NCBI GenBank assembly: GCA_010157825.1
Contig: VFSE01000340.1
Location: forward strand, 124,001-188,000
Length of the DNA: 64,000 nucleotides
Reading direction: 5' to 3'
Source: Vickermania ingenoplastis
Taxonomy: Eukaryota; Euglenozoa; Kinetoplastea; Trypanosomatida; Trypanosomatidae
Shown one piece after another: positions 29,501-38,696 of the stretch (position 1 is its first letter; every line of letters starts with the position of its first letter). The notes below the pieces were generated by a model. That model saw only the letters and a program-made list of their open reading frames with translations. It was not told the origin of the DNA and made no database searches. The translations under genes were made by a program, and so were the position numbers.

Positions 29501-30310
29501 ACCGAGCAGGTGCAGGCGATTGACGTGCAGCAAGGGTGAGAGCAGGAGGCTGACCAGCAGGGCGCCGGGGGGAGGAACGGGGGGTACCACTGGAGAGACT
29601 CAGCCGGCGCAGCCAGCCAGTCACGCCTTCGCCGTCCGTGAAGACAGTGGGAAGTCGAATGGACGAGAGCGACCAGCTGGACCGCAGCGGACAGGTCCCC
29701 CACTCCCAAGATCGGAGGCTGCGGAGGCTGAAGCGAAGGCCGGGGGGCGGGCTGGGGGGAGGCGCAGCAGCAGCAGTAATAGAAGAAGGTGGGGGGGGAG
29801 CGCAGCTGCCGCCGTGCGGTTCATACAGCGAGTTGGGCAGGGCAGCACTAGCTAGCGGGAAGCCCCAGCGCCACACGCGCTGCTGCGCGGCGGCATCGGA
29901 GGGACACCAGCTTCCACCAGTGCTCCCACAGCTGGTGGGCCCTGAGGAAGACCCGATGGGGGGGGGCGCGAGGGGGATGCGGCCCCACTGTCACCGCCAC
30001 GTACTCGGGGCTGTCGGTCAAACTGGCAGTACACGTACGCCAGCAGCAGCGCGACGCTGCCGTGGCGGATTAGGAGACGCAGTCCCGTCATGAGAAGAGC
30101 CGTGCAGACCTTCCGCGTGGCCCCTCGCTTTCCAGCGGCGGTGGAGGACGAGCTGGTGGTGGAAGGGAAATCGTCTTCCTCGTCTTCGCTACGACGGCTA
30201 GTGCTGCTGCTCACGTGGGGGACCTCTCCATCTCCAGTGCCTCCAGCGGTGTCTACGGGATCGTCAGGAAGGTTGGTCTTCATCTCCTCTTGCCTTGCTA
30301 CGGTGGTCAT
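26530..30310 (-). pseudogene. Rhomboid-type serine protease gene spread over several frames
   Basis: Rhomboids are intramembrane serine proteases. The diagnostic motifs are present but not in one frame. The N-terminus (ATG at 30310, with a hydrophobic segment near 30060-30100) is in one frame. Two further coding-like segments are in other frames (about 29975-29850 and 29870-29600). The HxxxxHxxxN motif (HVNRLHLLGN, 29527-29498) and the serine motif GASAG (28213-28199, serine codon 28207-28205) lie in a long 999-codon frame. The last helix with its histidine (HAGHTGGFLVGLLLG, about 26710-26665) is in yet another frame. The serine motif reads GASA rather than the common GASG. A Ser/Gly/Pro-rich, low-complexity insert of more than 300 codons separates the motifs. 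Each frame change is +1, and three can be placed at C- or G-runs (C9 near 29958, C6 near 29580, G4 near 26940). It may be a decayed gene, a gene using frameshifting, or a patch of assembly errors. Confidence 0.65.
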
Positions 30311-30324
30311 CTCTCGCTATTCCA

Positions 30325-30335
30325 GGGTTAGGGTT
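30325..30335. repeat. Interstitial telomere-like GGGTTAGGGTT
   Basis: One and a half TTAGGG units. On the coding strand they form the CCCTAACCCT part of the pyrimidine tract just before the probable acceptor AG (30317-30318) of the rhomboid-type gene. Confidence 0.7.
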
Positions 30336-30438
30336 GGAGCGGAGTTAAGATCTTGCTTCGGCTGCTCCAGCCGGGGATCTGTATTCTTCCTCTCCACTCG
30401 CACAAAAAGTGGAAAAAAAAAAGACTACTTACGTCTAT

Positions 30439-30462
30439 ATATATGTATATATATACATATAT
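30439..30462. repeat. 24-bp perfect AT palindrome
   Basis: An alternating AT/GTAT sequence equal to its reverse complement, located upstream of the rhomboid-type gene. Partly a consequence of dinucleotide repetition. Confidence 0.8.
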
Positions 30463-31291
30463 CGCCGTTTGTGTGTGTTTTTGTGTGAAGGAAAGACGCG
30501 AGAAGGTGGAGGGAGCGAGGAGAGCTGGTTGCTGCTCGTTGGCTTCTCTCTAGGCCTGCCAATCCCTTCCGCTTCTGTGGTAGATGTGTTGGTTATAAAC
30601 GGTTGAATGATTTATTAAGTTTTTTTTTTTGCTTTCCTCTGTCTTCTAGATTATAATAAATTATTTATCTATTTTCCTTCGTCTCTGTTGTACTCTGTTG
30701 TTGTTGTTGTTTATTATTTTTTTTTGTAAGGTTAGATAGAGATAAACATAACATACGCAGTACTAATTTAGGTCCATTGATAAACATTGTGGAGAGGGAG
30801 AAAGACAATCGAAGATACACGCAGCAAGAAACAGCGAATCCCACTGCCGCCGCACAGAAATCAAAGGGGTAGCACACACACATATACCCACACAGTCAGT
30901 GAGAGAGATCGAGACGACTCTGCATCCTCCCTCACCAGTCTATTAAATAAATATATTCCCTGCAGTGTGTTTTGTTGTTGTTGTTGTTGTTAGTGGTGGT
31001 GGTGGTCGACCCTTTCATAAGCGGATTGTTTCTAATCTCTATTCATTTTTATTTATTTATTTATTCTAACGATCCTTTTTTATTATTGAAAAAGGTGGTG
31101 CTATTCATTAAGAAAGAATAGAAGATTGGAATAAGGCCTGTAAGTTCTCTTTGTGGTGTGGCTCTGCCCTGACTCTCTCTCTCTCTCTCTCTCTCCCAAC
31201 TTCCTTGTGCCCCCACTGGCACGCGGACTAACGTGTGGAAGGCGCAGGTGTCGATGTATGCTTGGTCTACTTCTTCTATTTTCAAAAGTTA

Positions 31292-33109
31292 TTATTTGAG
31301 GGATGAGAAGTCTATGGTCTTGGTTTCGAGGGTTGTCGAGTTTACATCCACGAGTACCAACATCCCCGTCTTGACGAAGGACGGCACACACACCAGTCGG
31401 ATCCCAGCCCCCGGAGCGATGGATGGCCCTGCTGCCGTGTGGATCTCCATTTTTGCCTCCTCCTCCTCCGATTTTTCACCCGCTGCGGCGGCGCCGGCAT
31501 TCTTCTCCAACGACATCCACCCCGTTTCAAATGCCGGCTGCTCGCACGCCACGACGCAGTGGGGGCAGCGGGAGAACAAAAACGGTTCTTCGTTGTCCGG
31601 GAAGGGGTAGCTCCACAACGTGTTGGGGGCGGTGGGGCAGGCGCAACCGCTGTCGAGCACCAGCTCCAGCACCTCCAGTCGGGAGGCAAACATGGTCTGC
31701 CGCGCTACATCCGTAATATTTTGCCCTGCGGTGACGAAGAAGTGCACCCCTTTGCCTACACTCTCACTCCCGCTCTTGCCACTACTCGCTGACGGCTCAC
31801 TTGCCCGTGCGTGGCGCCCCAGTGCGGTGAACTCGAACGGGTTGGTGACCAGTCGCAATGTTGAGTAGCGGGAGGCTTTGGGGAGCAGAATAGGATGCAG
31901 CGGCTGCTGAGGAAGAAACGCGTTGGACATGTCCTTGTCGCCTGGGAGGACCTCCACCTCTACCGTCTCGGCGATGCGCGCCAGAATCTCATCCACAGAA
32001 CGGGTCATGATCGACGCGGGGGCACAAACGACATCGCGTTTGTTCGTCTTGAGCCGCTCGTGATCCGGCGGCTCCAACTTTACCTTCTTCTTGAGCTTCA
32101 TCTCTTCGGTGAGCGCCAGGAGGTTTCCGCCAATCACCACGCGGGAGACGCGGCGGGCAAGGTCCATCAGTCCTGGGTCGTGGCACCCCATATTTCCCCC
32201 CAGAAAGTCTAGCAGAAGCCGGAGCTGCAAGTCTTCCTGCGGGCTCACCTCGACGTCAATGGCAAGCCCGCTGAGAAACGCCACGTAGCACGGGCCCGCA
32301 GCCGCCTCCGGGGAGGTCACAAGAGGAAACTCGGGCGCCGCGTAGAGATCCTCAAGGCCGCCGAGAGCGTAGTGCTCCACTAGAAAAGCACCGTCTGCCC
32401 GCAGGGTGCCGTACACGGCCATAACGAGCCCCGTGCAGAAGCGCCCAGGCTCCAGCGCTGCGGCGTCGCCTGCACTTAGCAGGGTGATGCGCCCGCTAGA
32501 GTCCTCCAGCACCAGCGCATCGCTCGGGCTGCACACATACGGATTCTGCTCGTCTCCCTCCCCCGTCGTGGCCACCGGCGACACGTCCTCCACCGCATTC
32601 AGGGCCGCTTCCTCCACCTCCCCCATCCCGTCTGCGTCCGCGTCGTTGTCGTCGTCGCTGCCCTCACTCCCGCCCGCATCGAGCCGCAGCAGCTCCTTCT
32701 GGTACTCCTTGAGGAACTGCGGTAAGAGCTTCATCTGCTTGTACGTCACGCCCACCACGATTGCCGGCGTGCCAACGCGAAGGTCAATGATGCGGCACGG
32801 CTCCCGCGGTCCTGGGAAAGGAGGGCTATGGTTCGACTCGTGACGGATGCGTTTCTCTGGAGGGTCTTCTCTCTCCTTTTTCATCTGCTCGGCGGCCGTT
32901 GCGGTGCGGGTGAGGCACAGCCGGTGAGAGCGGTGGCGGCCCTGTAGCTCATCGTGGATAGAGCGCATCACGCGCTGGTGCTGTTGCTCCAGCCGGCAGC
33001 GGTACGTGGGGGCATACTGCCGACTGCACTCCAGCTCCCGCAGAAGAAAACGTTGGTGCGTGCGGACGATGGGGCAGCTCAGCCGGGAGCTGGCGGCGGC
33101 ATCACTCAT
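31292..33109 (-). CDS. POLD2: DNA polymerase delta small subunit (POLD2/Cdc1-like)
   Basis: 605 codons from the ATG at 33109. The B subunit of DNA polymerase delta stabilises the catalytic subunit and links it to the other subunits; its phosphoesterase-like fold is catalytically dead. Recognisable blocks: VAFLSGLAIDVE followed by LRLLLDFLGGNMG; RVVIGGNLLAL; EVLPGDKDMSNAFLPQQPLH; TNPFEF; VTAGQNITDV; CPTAPNTLWSYPFPDNEEPF; and a final RLVCVPSFVKTGMLVLVDV. Acidic inserts (about 150-180) and a Ser-rich insert make it longer than human POLD2 (469 residues). The start is chosen because a 12-T run followed by TTTCTCTACCGCCTCGGGACTTAG places an acceptor at 33147-33148, downstream of the longer open frame. 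Confidence 0.92.
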   Translation of the reverse strand: MSDAAASSRLSCPIVRTHQRFLLRELECSRQYAPTYRCRLEQQHQRVMRSIHDELQGRHRSHRLCLTRTATAAEQMKKEREDPPEKRIRHESNHSPPFPGPREPCRIIDLRVGTPAIVVGVTYKQMKLLPQFLKEYQKELLRLDAGGSEGSDDDNDADADGMGEVEEAALNAVEDVSPVATTGEGDEQNPYVCSPSDALVLEDSSGRITLLSAGDAAALEPGRFCTGLVMAVYGTLRADGAFLVEHYALGGLEDLYAAPEFPLVTSPEAAAGPCYVAFLSGLAIDVEVSPQEDLQLRLLLDFLGGNMGCHDPGLMDLARRVSRVVIGGNLLALTEEMKLKKKVKLEPPDHERLKTNKRDVVCAPASIMTRSVDEILARIAETVEVEVLPGDKDMSNAFLPQQPLHPILLPKASRYSTLRLVTNPFEFTALGRHARASEPSASSGKSGSESVGKGVHFFVTAGQNITDVARQTMFASRLEVLELVLDSGCACPTAPNTLWSYPFPDNEEPFLFSRCPHCVVACEQPAFETGWMSLEKNAGAAAAGEKSEEEEAKMEIHTAAGPSIAPGAGIRLVCVPSFVKTGMLVLVDVNSTTLETKTIDFSSLK

Positions 33110-33146
33110 TGGTGGGAATGCGCGGCGAACAACGAACGAGGAAACG

Positions 33147-33148
33147 CT
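33147..33148 (-). promoter_or_regulatory. Probable spliced-leader acceptor AG of the POLD2 gene
   Basis: First AG after a poly-T and pyrimidine-rich tract on the coding strand, 37 nt upstream of the chosen ATG. Confidence 0.5.
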
Positions 33149-34067
33149 AAGTCCCGAGGCGGTAGAGAAATAGAACGTGCACAAAAAAAAAAAGGTCCGC
33201 CGCAACCGACACACCTATTTCCCTTAGCAGGAAGCAAGAAAGAAAAATAATAAGCAAATGTGGAACTATGATATTACTTTTGGATGGATCGCGTGCGGCC
33301 TTTTGTTTCTTTTGACCGTCTCTCTTTTTTTCTTTTTTCTTTTTGAACTCTGCCGCTAAGGAAAGGGCCCCGTAGGTGGTAGACAGCATCCCCAGAGAGA
33401 CAAAAAAAAAGAAGAAGAAGAAGAGGGAGTGAGTGAGAAGTTGGTATTGGTGGATGGTGGTGTCTGGTTTGCTGGTCCATAGCGTGCCAGCATCAAAATA
33501 ATCATGCTACGAATACATATCTTGACGGATCGGGTTCCGCCAGCGGCTCCGTCAGGTGAAGAGGAGGACCAGCCCTCGATCTGCCCTTCATTTCACGCTA
33601 ACTCGCTTGGAGGGAGTGACGGTTGCTTGTTTTGGTGGTTGTTGTTTTGGCTCACTCTCTTTCAGCTCTAGTTTCGTCCAAGCGCACGCACTTATACTTA
33701 ACTCTGATATTAATAAAATGTTGTTGTTTTTTCTGTTGTTGTTGTTGTTGTTTTTTCCTTTTAAACAACTTAAAATGAAATAGGATGTTGCCATTTGTTT
33801 CACTTCTTCATCCGTTCCTTTGTTGTTGTTTATTTAAAATATTTATTTATTTTTTTTTAATTTTTTTTTACTTTTCTTTTTTTTCTTGTGGTTTAATTGA
33901 TAGGAAAGGGGGGAACAGAACACACGAAGAGGGGGAAGTACCTCTGGCGTAAGCACGGCACGCGCAAACATACAAACAAAAATCTTATACCTTTTCTCTC
34001 TCTCTCTCTTTTTTCCCCTCTTATACCTGCCGTCCCGCCATCTGATCTGAGATCTGCACACACACAG

Positions 34068-34095
34068 ACAGAAAATGCATGCATGCATTTTCTGT
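34068..34095. repeat. 28-bp perfect palindrome in the Ran 3' region
   Basis: The sequence reads ACAGAAAATGCATG followed by its exact reverse complement, with no spacer. It lies 83 bases past the Ran stop codon in the direction of transcription, so it is likely in the Ran 3' UTR or close to its poly(A) site. Confidence 0.92.
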
Positions 34096-34177
34096 ATAGT
34101 TAGTGGTTGCCATAACAGTTAGTGGTGTGAGGGCGTGAGCAGATCTCAAGAGAATTGCTGTTTGTGTTTGGATTGCA

Positions 34178-34828
34178 CTACTCGTCGTCGCCCATGGGAA
34201 GAGGGGCGTTCTCGAGGGCCGCGCGCTCCGCCTCGAGGGCTGCCATTTGCTCTGGGCTCATCGAAACCGCCTGCGTATCGAGCATCGGAGCCTCCATCAA
34301 CTGCAGATCGGGATCGTTCGCCAGCTTCTTTGCCAGCCACACGAAGGGCTTCTCGAAGTTGTAGTTGGACTTGGCAGAGATATCGTAGTACTGCAGGCCC
34401 TTCTTTCGGTGGAAGGTGATCATCTTCGCCTTCACGTTGCGGTCGGCGCAGTCGACCTTGTTGCCTACCAACACAATAGGGATATTGTCACACACGCGTG
34501 TGATGTCTCGGTACCAGTTCGGGACGTTCTTGTACGTGTTGCGGCTGGTCACGTCGAACATAATGATGGCGCACTGCCCCTCAATGTAGTAGCCGTCACG
34601 CAGGCCGCCAAACTTCTCCTGGCCGGCCGTATCCCAGCAGTTGAAGCAGATCTTGCCACGGTTGGTGTGGAAGGTGAGTGGGTGGACGTCCACACCAACG
34701 GTGGCGACGTAGCGTTTCTCGAACTCGCCTGTGAGGTGGCGCTTCACGAAGGTGGTCTTACCGGTACCGCCGTCGCCGACAAGAATGAGCTTAAAGGTGG
34801 CAACGCAATCATTGGTAGCGCTGTGCAT
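34178..34828 (-). CDS. RAN: Ran GTPase
   Basis: 216 codons, the normal Ran length. Ran drives nuclear import and export and spindle assembly. Motifs: G1 GDGGTGKT at 18-25; switch I region with the effector Thr in [11 protein letters not shown] at 39-49; G3 [11 protein letters not shown] at 65-75; G4 NKVD at 123-126; G5 [12 protein letters not shown] at 151-162. These are the Ran-specific forms. The tail is short and ends GDDE instead of the DEDDDL of animals and yeast, as I recall for other trypanosomatid Rans. The start codon lies 5 nt from a short CCCCCC tract, and the gene sits between POLD2 and IFT38. Confidence 0.96.
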   Translation of the reverse strand: MHSATNDCVATFKLILVGDGGTGKTTFVKRHLTGEFEKRYVATVGVDVHPLTFHTNRGKICFNCWDTAGQEKFGGLRDGYYIEGQCAIIMFDVTSRNTYKNVPNWYRDITRVCDNIPIVLVGNKVDCADRNVKAKMITFHRKKGLQYYDISAKSNYNFEKPFVWLAKKLANDPDLQLMEAPMLDTQAVSMSPEQMAALEAERAALENAPLPMGDDE

Positions 34829-36449
34829 CTTGTAAAAAGGGGGGAACTACGAAATGTATTTTATGTTAAAGAGGAAAAATAACACGAAAAAGGGGATCAG
34901 AAGACCCGGCGTTGTTTGATGCGGTGGTGGTGGTGGCTGTTTTCGAGCTTCTTCGTAAGAGAACGCGAAGGAGGAGATGGTATAACAAAGAAACCGTTTC
35001 CCCGGAGAGGTGGAGAACCGGTGAGAGAGCGAGAGCCCAACAACAGAAGGAAGAAGGAGAAGAGAAAGCAGAGCACAAAGGGTGAATAGACCAGCTGCAG
35101 TGAGCAGAGCGTACTCGTATAGGGGAGGGGTGTTCGCTGCACACCTCTTTCTCCCCTACACAGGAGTTTGGAATCAAGCATGCAACTATCATTTGATTGT
35201 TGCTGTTTTTTCTTCTTCTTCTTTTTTTTTTGGGGGGGGGAGGAGGAGGTTGGGGTTCTTGGGGGGTCATCGTTGTCGGTATCCGAGCTGTTACGGTGCA
35301 TCTTGCATCATTCTGATGTTGTGCGGGCGCCGTCTTTATTCATTTTTTTCCCTTTTCTTCCATTTCTGTTCTCCCGCTCATATATCATTCTTCTCTGTTA
35401 CAGCTAAGGAAAAAAAAAATACAAAAAAAAAGAAGAACAAAAAAGGGAAGAAAGGATAAAACGGTGGAAAAGAAACCAAAATAAGGAGATACTGAAGAAG
35501 AAAAAGAGAAAATGAAAGAAGAAAAAAACGATCCTCCACGACAGCACACCTTCTAAACGTTCAGCCGCTGTTGTTACTGTTGTTTTTTTCAACTGTTTAT
35601 TATTTTTTTTTCCTGCTTCACCGGGCACCTCGTTGCGGAATGTGCGTTTGGAGGTCTCGCACTTTGTTCTGTTTCAGTCTTTCAGTCCCTCGCTTTTTTT
35701 TTGTCTATGAAAAGTTTAGCAACGAGAACCATTCGCCTTACGGGGAGGGGGGGAAGAGAGAAACAAAAAAAAAAGAAGGGGGGAAACACAAGCGTATCAG
35801 TTGTCCCCTTCTTCTCTGTTGGTTTTAATGTTTCGTTTCGCTATGGGAAAGAAGCCGAGCGTGGCGACGAATACGCTGTTTGTAATTCACTGCGTCTTTT
35901 TTGTTGGCTCTGACTTAGGCGCTGATGTTGATTCCTTTTTTTTCCCGTTTTTTTTTGTACTTTTTATTCCTTCTCTCTCGTGCTTCAGACCCCCTTCCCC
36001 TTCCCCATACACACACACACACTCTCTCTCTCTCTCTCTTCTATTATAGGAGCAAACATGCACGCATACAAGCGCTGCCGTTCCTTGCTCCTTATTCGCC
36101 TCTTGTAAGCGTAGGGGAAGGCGGTCCCCGGCGTTGGACAGTCGTCGTTGTTGTCGCGGCTCCTCGTCGTCTTGCGGGAGAGAATCCCATTTGAAGGGCG
36201 AAGACACGCATTTCATCACACACATATGTTGTTGTTGTTGTTCTTTCGAATAATTTCACTTCTTGGCCCCGACTCGGCTGGGAGGGTTAGGGTTAGTTTA
36301 GTCCTGCCTAACCCTAACTGCACCCTAGGGACCCTTTTTCCTTGTTGCTGTTGTTGCTCCCTTCTTCTCTTTCACCAGCGAAAGCCCTCCACGCACAGAA
36401 GAACCGAAGGAAAAAAAATTTTAAAAAAAAAAAACGGCTGCTGCTCCCC
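34829..36449. other. 1.6 kb intergenic region, telomere-like inverted repeat inside
   Basis: Rich in A- and T-runs (35398-35530, 35690-35780), a G-run near 35233-35241, a CA/CT run near 36010-36040, GTT repeats near 36226-36242 and the telomere-like inverted repeat at 36284-36318. No coding-quality frame was seen on either strand. Confidence 0.65.
36284..36318. repeat. Inverted pair of interstitial telomere repeats
   Basis: GGGTTAGGGTTAG at 36284-36296 faces CCTAACCCTAAC at 36307-36318. The two arms share an 11-bp inverted repeat (GTTAGGGTTAG) around an 11-nt loop. Confidence 0.85.
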
Positions 36450-36683
36450 TTAAATGTCGCTGTCGTCACTCGAATCCAGCGACACGTCCGAAGACGAGGA
36501 CTCGGTCGAGGAGAGCTCACTCGAGCTGGCATCCTCATCGCCGCTGTCGGAGTCATCCAGCATGTGGTGCGCCACGCTGTGCGGACCGCGGCCCGGCGCG
36601 GGGGGCTTTCGGTGCGGGTTGCTGGCGTGCAGGCCCATCCCTCCCGGTCCTGTGGCGGGGGCTGCCGGAGCGGCCTCCTTCAT
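36450..36683 (-). other. Acidic IFT38-type tail in the +1 frame
   Basis: An open frame of 77 codons overlapping the end of the IFT38 frame. It ends in a Ser/Asp-rich stretch (DDSDSGDEDASSSELSSTES and onward), the kind of acidic tail seen at the end of animal CLUAP1. It has no splice site of its own and starts directly after a TGA. It is best read as the continuation of IFT38 after a one-base shift, with a C5 run near 36656-36660 as a candidate position. Confidence 0.6.
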
Positions 36684-37953
36684 TCAGTCGCCCCTGCTGC
36701 TCGTGCATCCGCTGGAAGGCCGCGGCACGCTGCGCCTCCTCCTCCGTATCATCGTCGTCGCTCTCGTCGTCCATCCCGACATGCGGATTTGAGTTACGCT
36801 GGATCGTCTCGGCGACGGTGGGGGACGGCCGACTGCGGCCGAGTGCATTCTGCGGCCGCGGCGGGCCGCCGGGACCGCCGGTGGCGGAGTCTGAGTCGTC
36901 CTCGCTGCTGCCGCTGCGGGTGAGGCCGGTGCTCGGGCCGAGCATCGTCATAGGTCCCGCGCCCTCCCTCGCCATGCCGCTGTCGGAGCCGAGCATGCGG
37001 CGGCCTCCCGCGGCCCCTGCCCCGCTGGCCATATTGCCGTCCTGCCGCAGGGCCTTGAGCTCCTCCTTGCGGAGTCGCTCTCGCATGACTCGGAGTTTGG
37101 TCTCCTGCTCCTCAAGCCGCGCGTCCTCCTCCATATTGTACACGGCGAGCTCGTGTTCGAGGTATTCCAAGTTGCGGTACTGTTCGAGGTACTTCACGAA
37201 CTGCGACTGCAGCTCGGCCTCGTTCTTGTCGTACTCCTCGACGAACGGCGGTGGCACAGCCAGGAGGGACTTGAGGCGCTTCTGCGCGCGCTCCAGCTGG
37301 GTCTTTTTATTCTCAATTTTCTGCTCGAGGTTACTCTCATCGGCGGTGAGATTGGCAATGGACTGCTGCAGCTGCTCCACCTGCTGCGATACGGTCTGCA
37401 ACAGCTCACGGAGGCGGCGTTCGAACTCACTCACCTGCAGCGAGCGGGAGAGGACGCGCAGCCGGTCTGCACGGGTACCCATCTCCTTCTCGATCAGGAA
37501 GAAGAGGGTGCTGCCGTCTGCTGTGATATCGCTGCACAGCTTTTGCACCTGCTTGGCGTCATTGACGTTCTTCTGCGCCGCCATCTGCTGCAGCGCTGCG
37601 AAGTCAATGTCCGCATCGGTGGTCGACTTCATCGCATTCTTGAGCACCCCGGCGAGCTTGAGCATCTCCTGCACCGCGTGGCCGTTGGACTCGTAGAGCT
37701 TCTTCACATTCAGCTTGATACGCCCTTTGGAGAGCGCCACCTTGCAGACCTGCTTGAAGAAGAACACCCGATCGGACTGCAGCTCAATGACGTAGTCGAC
37801 CTCGGCGGAGGGGTCGTAGCGTTTGATGAGCCAGTACATGCAGTGGGCGACCAGCTCCACATTTGGTTTCTTGAACGACTCCATACTAATCAGGTTTGGG
37901 TATCCGAGCCACCGCATCGTTTCGGCAAAGGACCGGACTTCGCGGAAGGACAT
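36553..37953 (-). CDS. IFT38: IFT38/CLUAP1 (DYF-3) intraflagellar transport protein
   Basis: 466 codons in the open frame. CLUAP1/IFT38 belongs to the IFT-B complex needed for flagellum assembly. The N-terminal CLUAP1 domain (about 1-140) is clear: MSFREVRSFAETMRWLGYPN, then NVELVAHCMYWLIKRYDP. A long coiled coil follows (about 165-300), and then a disordered Gly/Ser/Asp-rich tail. The first ATG is 37953, preceded by a CTTCTTCTAAG acceptor at 37976-37977. The last ~50 codons of this frame become Arg/Pro/Ala-rich. An acidic Ser/Asp tail typical of CLUAP1 appears in the +1 frame instead (next entry), suggesting a frame break near 36650-36690. Confidence 0.9.
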   Translation of the reverse strand: MSFREVRSFAETMRWLGYPNLISMESFKKPNVELVAHCMYWLIKRYDPSAEVDYVIELQSDRVFFFKQVCKVALSKGRIKLNVKKLYESNGHAVQEMLKLAGVLKNAMKSTTDADIDFAALQQMAAQKNVNDAKQVQKLCSDITADGSTLFFLIEKEMGTRADRLRVLSRSLQVSEFERRLRELLQTVSQQVEQLQQSIANLTADESNLEQKIENKKTQLERAQKRLKSLLAVPPPFVEEYDKNEAELQSQFVKYLEQYRNLEYLEHELAVYNMEEDARLEEQETKLRVMRERLRKEELKALRQDGNMASGAGAAGGRRMLGSDSGMAREGAGPMTMLGPSTGLTRSGSSEDDSDSATGGPGGPPRPQNALGRSRPSPTVAETIQRNSNPHVGMDDESDDDDTEEEAQRAAAFQRMHEQQGRLNEGGRSGSPRHRTGRDGPARQQPAPKAPRAGPRSAQRGAPHAG

Positions 37954-38696
37954 GAGGAGCAAAAGGGGGAGGAACCTTAGAAGAAGAAAAAAAAAAGAAA
38001 TGGAAAGAAGAAAAAAAAATGGAAAGTGTGTTAACCCTGAACGCTCTCTTCTCTCTGAGTGTGTTCGCTCTGTCGGATGCAGATGACGGGTCCTTGTTGT
38101 TCTATTTTCTGATGGCGCAGTATGCGACTATTCAAAGCCCTTTCTACTCTTCTTGGCACTATGCGACGGAGGGGTATGCTCGTTTTTTTTTGGTATTCTA
38201 GTTTGTTTGTTTGTTTGTTGTTCTCGTCCTATGATGACAAGAAGAAAACTGTTTTTGAAGAAGAAAAAAAAAAGCAGATCATCAATAAATGAAAAAAAGA
38301 ACGCGGTGTAGGGGGGAGAGAGAGAAGAGACAAATGTGTGACCAGGCTCATCTCCTGCCTTCTTGATTCTACTCATTCTCTCTCTTTTAAAAAGAGAAAG
38401 CGAGAGTGCAATGAAGACATGTTTACTTTCATGTGATGGCCTCTTTATCTTTAGAGTGAAATGGCTGTGGAAGACATGTTTGTAAACAATATTTGGAAAT
38501 AGGGGGGGGGGGGGGGAAGGGGGAGCCAAAGGGCCGAGCGACACAAGAACAGAGACGAAAAGGACCCAAAACGCCAGCAGTGAGAGAGTATGATTATAAA
38601 AACGCATTCCTTATGCTGCCTCTATTGCTCCTTCTCCGCTTCTGTAGGCCTTGTCTCTCTGCTGCGCACAGTGTACGTATGTTTGAAGGGGGATCT
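37954..38696. other. Intergenic region, no gene seen
   Basis: A-runs near 37983-38020 and 38262-38272, a TTTG run near 38202-38218 and a G-run of 12 near 38503-38514. The open frames here are Phe/Leu/Lys-rich and low-complexity. Confidence 0.6.

Larger units (their letters stand above)
30311..31291. other. Intergenic region, no gene seen
   Basis: Contains the telomere-like unit, the AT palindrome, T-runs near 30621 and 30717-30727, GTT repeats near 30699-30710 and 30972-30991, ATTT repeats near 31049-31066 and a CT run near 31173-31196. Confidence 0.65.
33110..34177. other. Intergenic region with a 28-bp palindrome
   Basis: Holds the palindrome at 34068-34095, T-runs near 33850-33885, GTT repeats near 33721-33752 and CT/T tracts near 33994-34014. 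No gene was recognised. Confidence 0.65.
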
